Positions 16,844-19,700 of a stretch of 19,700 bases of DNA are shown here, piece by piece. Source of the DNA: Nitromaritima sp964584125 (GTDB lineage: Bacteria > Nitrospinota > Nitrospinia > Nitrospinales > VA-1); NCBI GenBank assembly GCA_964584125.1, contig CAZOYP010000050.1, positions 1 to 19,700 of the forward strand, written 5' to 3'. Below the pieces are notes generated by a model, which was not told where the DNA came from, did not search any database, and saw only the letters and a program-made list of their open reading frames with translations. Each line of letters opens with the position of its first letter. The first letter of the stretch is position 1. The position numbers and the translations under genes are program-made.

Positions 16844-16903
16844 AATAAGATTCTCGAGGCAAAAAATCTAGGAGGATTACAACATCATTAAACTGAAATT
16901 TAA

Positions 16904-17614
16904 TCAAGGTTCTCGGGTTACAGCACTATCATCTATTGAAACTGAATCTGTATCGGGTTGGTGTTCCTTAGAATAGTTTTTCTTGAGCTCTCGGATTTCT
17001 TTTTCCATCTTTGGTAATCGTTCCAGCATACATTCGATAGCTTTAGCAACAGGATCGGGGAAGGATTCCTCACCATCAGCTCCGTCCTGAGTAGGGGCAA
17101 CGCCTGAAAACACTACACGCCCTGGCACTCCAATAACTGTAGAATATTCTGGAACATGCTGTAAGACAACTGAACCTGAACCAATTTTTGTATAACTTCC
17201 AACCTGCGTAGGACCCAAAACTTGGGCTCCTGCACCAATAACAACATTGTCACCAATCGTTGGATGTCTCTTACCATTTTTTGTACTCAAACCACCCAAG
17301 GTAACACCGTGGTATATGAAAACATTATCCCCAACCTCAGAGGTTTCACCTATAACAACCCCCATTCCATGATCAATAAAAAATCTCCTGCCTATAACTG
17401 CCGCTGGATGTATTTCTATGCCGGTTAGCCAACGCATAAAAAATGATATAAACCGAGCTAAAAAATTAAACTTCAACCTCCATAACACATGGGCTAATCT
17501 ATACCCGATTAATGCATGAACACCAGGATAAAGCAAAACCACCTCCCAAAAATTGCGGGCAGCTGGATCTTTTTCAATAGCAACTTCAATGTCTTCCTTA
17601 ATTAGCTTAAGCAA
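16904..17614 (-). CDS. cysE: Serine O-acetyltransferase
   Basis: Transfers acetyl from acetyl-CoA to serine, the committed step to cysteine. The 236-residue protein is of the shorter (Bacillus-like) type. It has a short helical N-terminus and a left-handed beta-helix of hexapeptide repeats from IEIHPAAVIG (66-75) through FFIDHGMGVVIGET, HGVTLGG, TIGDNVVIGAGA and KIGSGSVV to VIGVPGR. His82 in IDHGMG is the catalytic-site histidine. The C-terminal 60 residues form a charged, probably coiled tail ending in an Asp/Ser-rich stretch, and lack the usual C-terminal Ile that binds CysK. The start is TTG 17614: GAGGACC lies directly upstream at proper spacing and no ATG fits. Together with the downstream desulfurase it forms a cysteine/sulfur unit. 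Confidence 0.93.
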   Translation of the reverse strand: MLKLIKEDIEVAIEKDPAARNFWEVVLLYPGVHALIGYRLAHVLWRLKFNFLARFISFFMRWLTGIEIHPAAVIGRRFFIDHGMGVVIGETSEVGDNVFIYHGVTLGGLSTKNGKRHPTIGDNVVIGAGAQVLGPTQVGSYTKIGSGSVVLQHVPEYSTVIGVPGRVVFSGVAPTQDGADGEESFPDPVAKAIECMLERLPKMEKEIRELKKNYSKEHQPDTDSVSIDDSAVTREP

Positions 17615-17724
17615 TAGGTCCTCAGATTATAGGTATAAGATTAAGTAACCTAAATTGTAGTCCATAAGGAACCAGGGTTGCAACCGGAATCCATTAAAAT
17701 CCATAGAGTTGTAAGCCAATCATT

Positions 17725-17738
17725 GGTTTTTAAAAACC
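17725..17738. repeat. Perfect 14-bp palindrome
   Basis: GGTTTTTAAAAACC is its own reverse complement, with no loop bases. It lies 111 bases upstream of cysE. It could be an operator half-site pair or part of a weak bidirectional terminator; alternatively it is chance in AT-rich DNA. A second, shorter palindrome GTTGATCAAC lies at 17847-17856. Confidence 0.45.
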
Positions 17739-18001
17739 TTGTTGTTAAAACTTCCCTCAATGTCAAAATATTATCAAATAATGACCAATTACCACCAAAT
17801 AAACTCCTTGCAAGTTTTAATGCCCAAATAATTAACCTCTTAAAAAGTTGATCAACAAAAGTGAAAATAAAAATAATCCCTTAACTTTGCATGACAAACC
17901 CCTTTAAAATAAAGACTTAGCATATAAATAAGCTTATAGGTGCAGACGATTATGCAGAAATTGATTTGGAGTAAAAACAAATCATAATTTACTTATACAT
18001 C

Positions 18002-18023
18002 GGGTGCACAATCCTTTGCACCC
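18002..18023. other. GC-rich hairpin in non-coding region
   Basis: GGGTGCA (18002-18008) pairs with TGCACCC (18017-18023) around an eight-base loop. This is by far the most GC-rich structure in a 728-nt AT-rich non-coding stretch. No T-run follows on the plus strand and none directly on the minus strand, so it is not a standard terminator. It may be part of an RNA structure, but no known RNA family is recognised. Confidence 0.45.
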
Positions 18024-18342
18024 CCACCTAGTGCTATTAAAGCTATTAATTTAAAAAAAAATACGTCCTTTTTGGGTAGGGATTCCATTAAAATTAGGAA
18101 TGGGTAAAGGTTTTTTGATTAGTTGTTTTAACTCCTGAGTCCTCGAAAGGTAAACAAAGCACCTATTACTGCGAAACCAGAACTGGTAGATTAAAGACAT
18201 AAAAGCTGTATAACGAAAATCAGAAAGAGAGCCAAGTATAACTAAGGTCAATAAGTACATACCATTAAGGGAGATGGACAGTCTTCAACTCAAGCTAACA
18301 ATTCAAACGGACAAAGCTCCTCAACCGAGCAAAAATAACAGT

Positions 18343-19005
18343 TTAAAAATCTCCATCCTTAATTTTAAACACATCAGGATTTTCCGGTTTTTCTATGTAA
18401 GAGAGAGTTAGGCTTATACTATCACCAACCTTACCATTCATATTTTTTGGATTGTTTAATAATAGACGTGCTGCCCTGCCCCTCTGATCTTTTCCTTGAA
18501 AAACTAAAATGGTCCCTTCTCCTAGTTGAGCATTCAATGCAAATCCATTTTTTTGATACCTTTTCTGAGCAAAATAATTCCGTAATTGATTTGCAGTGGA
18601 TACAACAGATGCTGCATTAGGCTTTTGCTGAATGGCTCTTCCCCATAATACATTGACATGAATTAGTTTTTTTGATTTATAACCAAGAATATAAAAAACC
18701 TTAGAGGGACCACTCCCAGCCAACAAATTATTAACATCAATACTAAGAGTGACTGTTTTTTCATTTGGATTAACAACTCTAGAAACACTCTTCCCTTTAA
18801 TCATAAAATCCTTTTTAATTGCGTTGAGGATAGCTCTTTCACTAGACCCGAACTTTGCGGACCTAAAACCATCTATGGTAGCCCACTCCTGGGAAGTGCC
18901 AATCTCGGATGATTTTGCCGCACCAGCAATTGTTGAAAAAAAGACCACACTAAAAATAACAAAAGAAAATAGATTTACTTTTTTAACAAAATTCAAACTA
19001 GACAT
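18343..19005 (-). CDS. Exported protein of unknown function
   Basis: A 220-residue protein with a clear Sec signal peptide: basic KK at 8-9, hydrophobic core to about residue 24 and an AGAA cleavage region, giving a mature protein from about residue 30. The mature part has GFRSAKFGSSERAILNAIKKDF, then LSIDVNNLLAGSGPSKVFYILGYKSKKLIHVNVLWG, a helix VSTANQLRNYFAQKRY and VFQGKDQRGRAARLLL. I recall similar GFRSAxFG...YILGY...VNVLWG patterns in hypothetical proteins of other proteobacteria, so it is probably a conserved family, but no function is known to me. I prefer ATG 19005 because AGGAG is nine bases upstream; ATG 19011 would leave only three. The gene follows scpA on the same strand, 74-80 bases downstream. 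Confidence 0.8.
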   Translation of the reverse strand: MSSLNFVKKVNLFSFVIFSVVFFSTIAGAAKSSEIGTSQEWATIDGFRSAKFGSSERAILNAIKKDFMIKGKSVSRVVNPNEKTVTLSIDVNNLLAGSGPSKVFYILGYKSKKLIHVNVLWGRAIQQKPNAASVVSTANQLRNYFAQKRYQKNGFALNAQLGEGTILVFQGKDQRGRAARLLLNNPKNMNGKVGDSISLTLSYIEKPENPDVFKIKDGDF

Positions 19006-19041
19006 TTCCATGCTCTCCTGGGCTAAGTATTACAAAAAAAA

Positions 19042-19074
19042 ATTATAAAAAATATATTAAAAAATTAATCAAAC
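19042..19074 (-). promoter_or_regulatory. Weak promoter candidate for the exported-protein gene
   Basis: On the minus strand TTGATT is followed, after 19 bases of A/T, by TATAAT (19047-19042), then a run of ten T. The -10 box is perfect but the spacing is long by two bases and the whole stretch is A/T only, so it may simply be the T-rich end of the scpA message. Confidence 0.28.
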
Positions 19075-19085
19075 TTGGTTTTAAC

Positions 19086-19700
19086 TTAAGTATAGCCATC
19101 CTTTTTTTCTGCATCATAAAACTCTTTTAATATTTCCATCTGCGTTTCACGGTCCACAGCTGCATATATGCGAATCACATCAAATTGCCGAGCCTGTTGC
19201 GTTCGAATCAACTGCATTCGCATAAGCTCTAAAATAGCTAAAAACGTAACTATAACTTCTTGTTTTGTATTAAGAGTAGTAAAAAGAGAGTCAAAGGTAA
19301 CACTTTCAGATACATTTAAAATTTCCAAAATATCATTAATGCGGTCAGAAACGGAAAGCGTTGTAACTTTAATCTCATAGTCTTTTTTAAAAGATTTTTC
19401 TTTAAGAACTTTTTGAAATGCTGTAAGCAAATCAAAAACGTTAGCTTCAATTAACAATTCTTCTTTAGAACTCTCCAACACAACCTCACCAGTTCGAGTA
19501 AAAAGTTGTTGCTGATCGTACTCCTTTTGCCTAAGCTCAAATGCCGCTTCTTTATAACGTTGGTATTCAATGAGACGACGCATCAGTTCTGCTCGCGGAT
19601 CCTCGCCCGCAGCAGTTAATGCATCCTCTTCAGTTTCTGGTACCGGGAGAAGAGTTTTAGATTTTATTTTTGCAAGTTCGGCAGCCATTACTAAGTATTC
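19086..19700 (-). CDS. scpA: ScpA, chromosome segregation and condensation protein, 3' part
   Basis: Kleisin subunit that bridges SMC heads together with ScpB to compact and separate the chromosome. The frame is open to the window edge (codons for EYLV precede the methionine at 19688), so the N-terminal part is missing. The stretch EYLVMAAELAKIKSKTLLP is diagnostic of ScpA. A flexible acidic segment (VPETEEDALTAAGEDPRAEL), the helix MRRLIEYQRYKEAAFELRQ and the C-terminal winged-helix region with VIVTFLAILELMRMQLIRTQQ follow and end normally. The methionine at 19688 is internal and not the start. ScpB normally lies downstream but is replaced here by an exported protein of unknown function. Confidence 0.94.
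   Translation of the reverse strand, partial: EYLVMAAELAKIKSKTLLPVPETEEDALTAAGEDPRAELMRRLIEYQRYKEAAFELRQKEYDQQQLFTRTGEVVLESSKEELLIEANVFDLLTAFQKVLKEKSFKKDYEIKVTTLSVSDRINDILEILNVSESVTFDSLFTTLNTKQEVIVTFLAILELMRMQLIRTQQARQFDVIRIYAAVDRETQMEILKEFYDAEKKDGYT

Larger units (their letters stand above)
17615..18342. other. 728-nt intergenic region
   Basis: No convincing gene on either strand. It holds the palindromes at 17725-17738 and 17847-17856, the GC-rich hairpin at 18002-18023 and a direct repeat GCTATTA...GCTATTA (18032-18047 area). On the minus strand, ATG 18260 opens 69 codons to 18051; it has no ribosome site and a composition unlike the neighbouring genes, and I do not call it a gene. Its last residues (IPNFNGIPTQKGRIFF) faintly recall the N-terminal or middle parts of some DDE transposases, which is not enough to claim a relic. 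Confidence 0.5.

Noticed and set aside
16870..16891. Perfect AGGAGG on the plus strand between cysE and the desulfurase gene
   Set aside because: No start codon follows at suitable spacing, and the sequence there is the upstream region of a minus-strand gene.
17630..17680. IscR-like half-sites (GACTA...TTAGG) upstream of cysE
   Set aside because: The spacing and symmetry do not match the known type 1 site, so the likeness is not enough.
18051..18260. 69-codon minus-strand ORF, possibly a transposase fragment
   Set aside because: No ribosome site, no terminal repeats, and only a vague likeness of its end to transposases; a decisive test would be a BLASTx search.
1..19700. CRISPR array, tRNA, rRNA or insertion sequence
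   Set aside because: I saw no regularly spaced repeats, no tRNA cloverleaf with a TTCGA arm, no ribosomal RNA sequence and no IS ends in any intergenic region.

Overview
The window is AT-rich DNA from a Gram-negative bacterium. The evidence is a CMP-KDO synthetase (KdsB), an LptF-type LPS-export permease, a peptidoglycan/OM-type TPR lipoprotein and a Yej-type periplasmic-binding ABC importer. Base composition, KDO pathway and gene content would suit an uncultured marine proteobacterial or delta-like (for example SAR324-type) lineage, but the lineage is an inference from gene style only. Non-ATG starts (GTG, TTG) are frequent.

Layout. 1-5458 (+): the 3' part of yejA, then yejB, yejE and yejF, a compact oligopeptide ABC-importer operon. 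5459-5760: non-coding, with a hairpin terminator and a good match to a sigma-54 (-24/-12) promoter. 5761-6456 (+): exported protein with five exact 34-residue TPRs. 6457-7062: apparent gap that holds two candidate very small one-helix membrane proteins on the minus strand (29 and 40 aa). 7063-7950 (-): lipA. 8173-9339 (+): lptF-like permease, converging on and overlapping pyrG. 14312-9300 (-): glycosyltransferase, undecaprenyl-phosphate sugar transferase, kdsB, pyrG; the first three overlap by a few bases. 15367-14411 (-): acidic, coiled-coil, TPR lipoprotein of YbgF/CpoB type. 17614-15689 (-): cysE and a NifS/IscS-type cysteine desulfurase. 17615-18342: long non-coding stretch with palindromes, a strong hairpin and a doubtful ORF. 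19005-18343 (-): exported protein of unknown function. 19700-19086 (-): 3' part of scpA.

How the genes fit together. Envelope building dominates: PyrG makes the CTP that KdsB consumes to activate KDO, LptF exports finished LPS, and the glycosyltransferase/sugar-transferase pair starts and extends a lipid-linked surface glycan. CysE provides the committed precursor of cysteine and the desulfurase mobilises its sulfur, which lipoyl synthase (Fe-S dependent) ultimately needs. The Yej importer recovers short peptides. Most of the window is ordinary chromosomal housekeeping; I found no mobile element that I can prove, no CRISPR array, no tRNA/rRNA and no clear defence system. The less ordinary observations are an acidic insertion in the periplasmic part of YejE that resembles an acidic tract in the YbgF-like lipoprotein, the candidate sigma-54 promoter, the two tiny membrane ORFs and the conserved-looking exported protein next to scpA.
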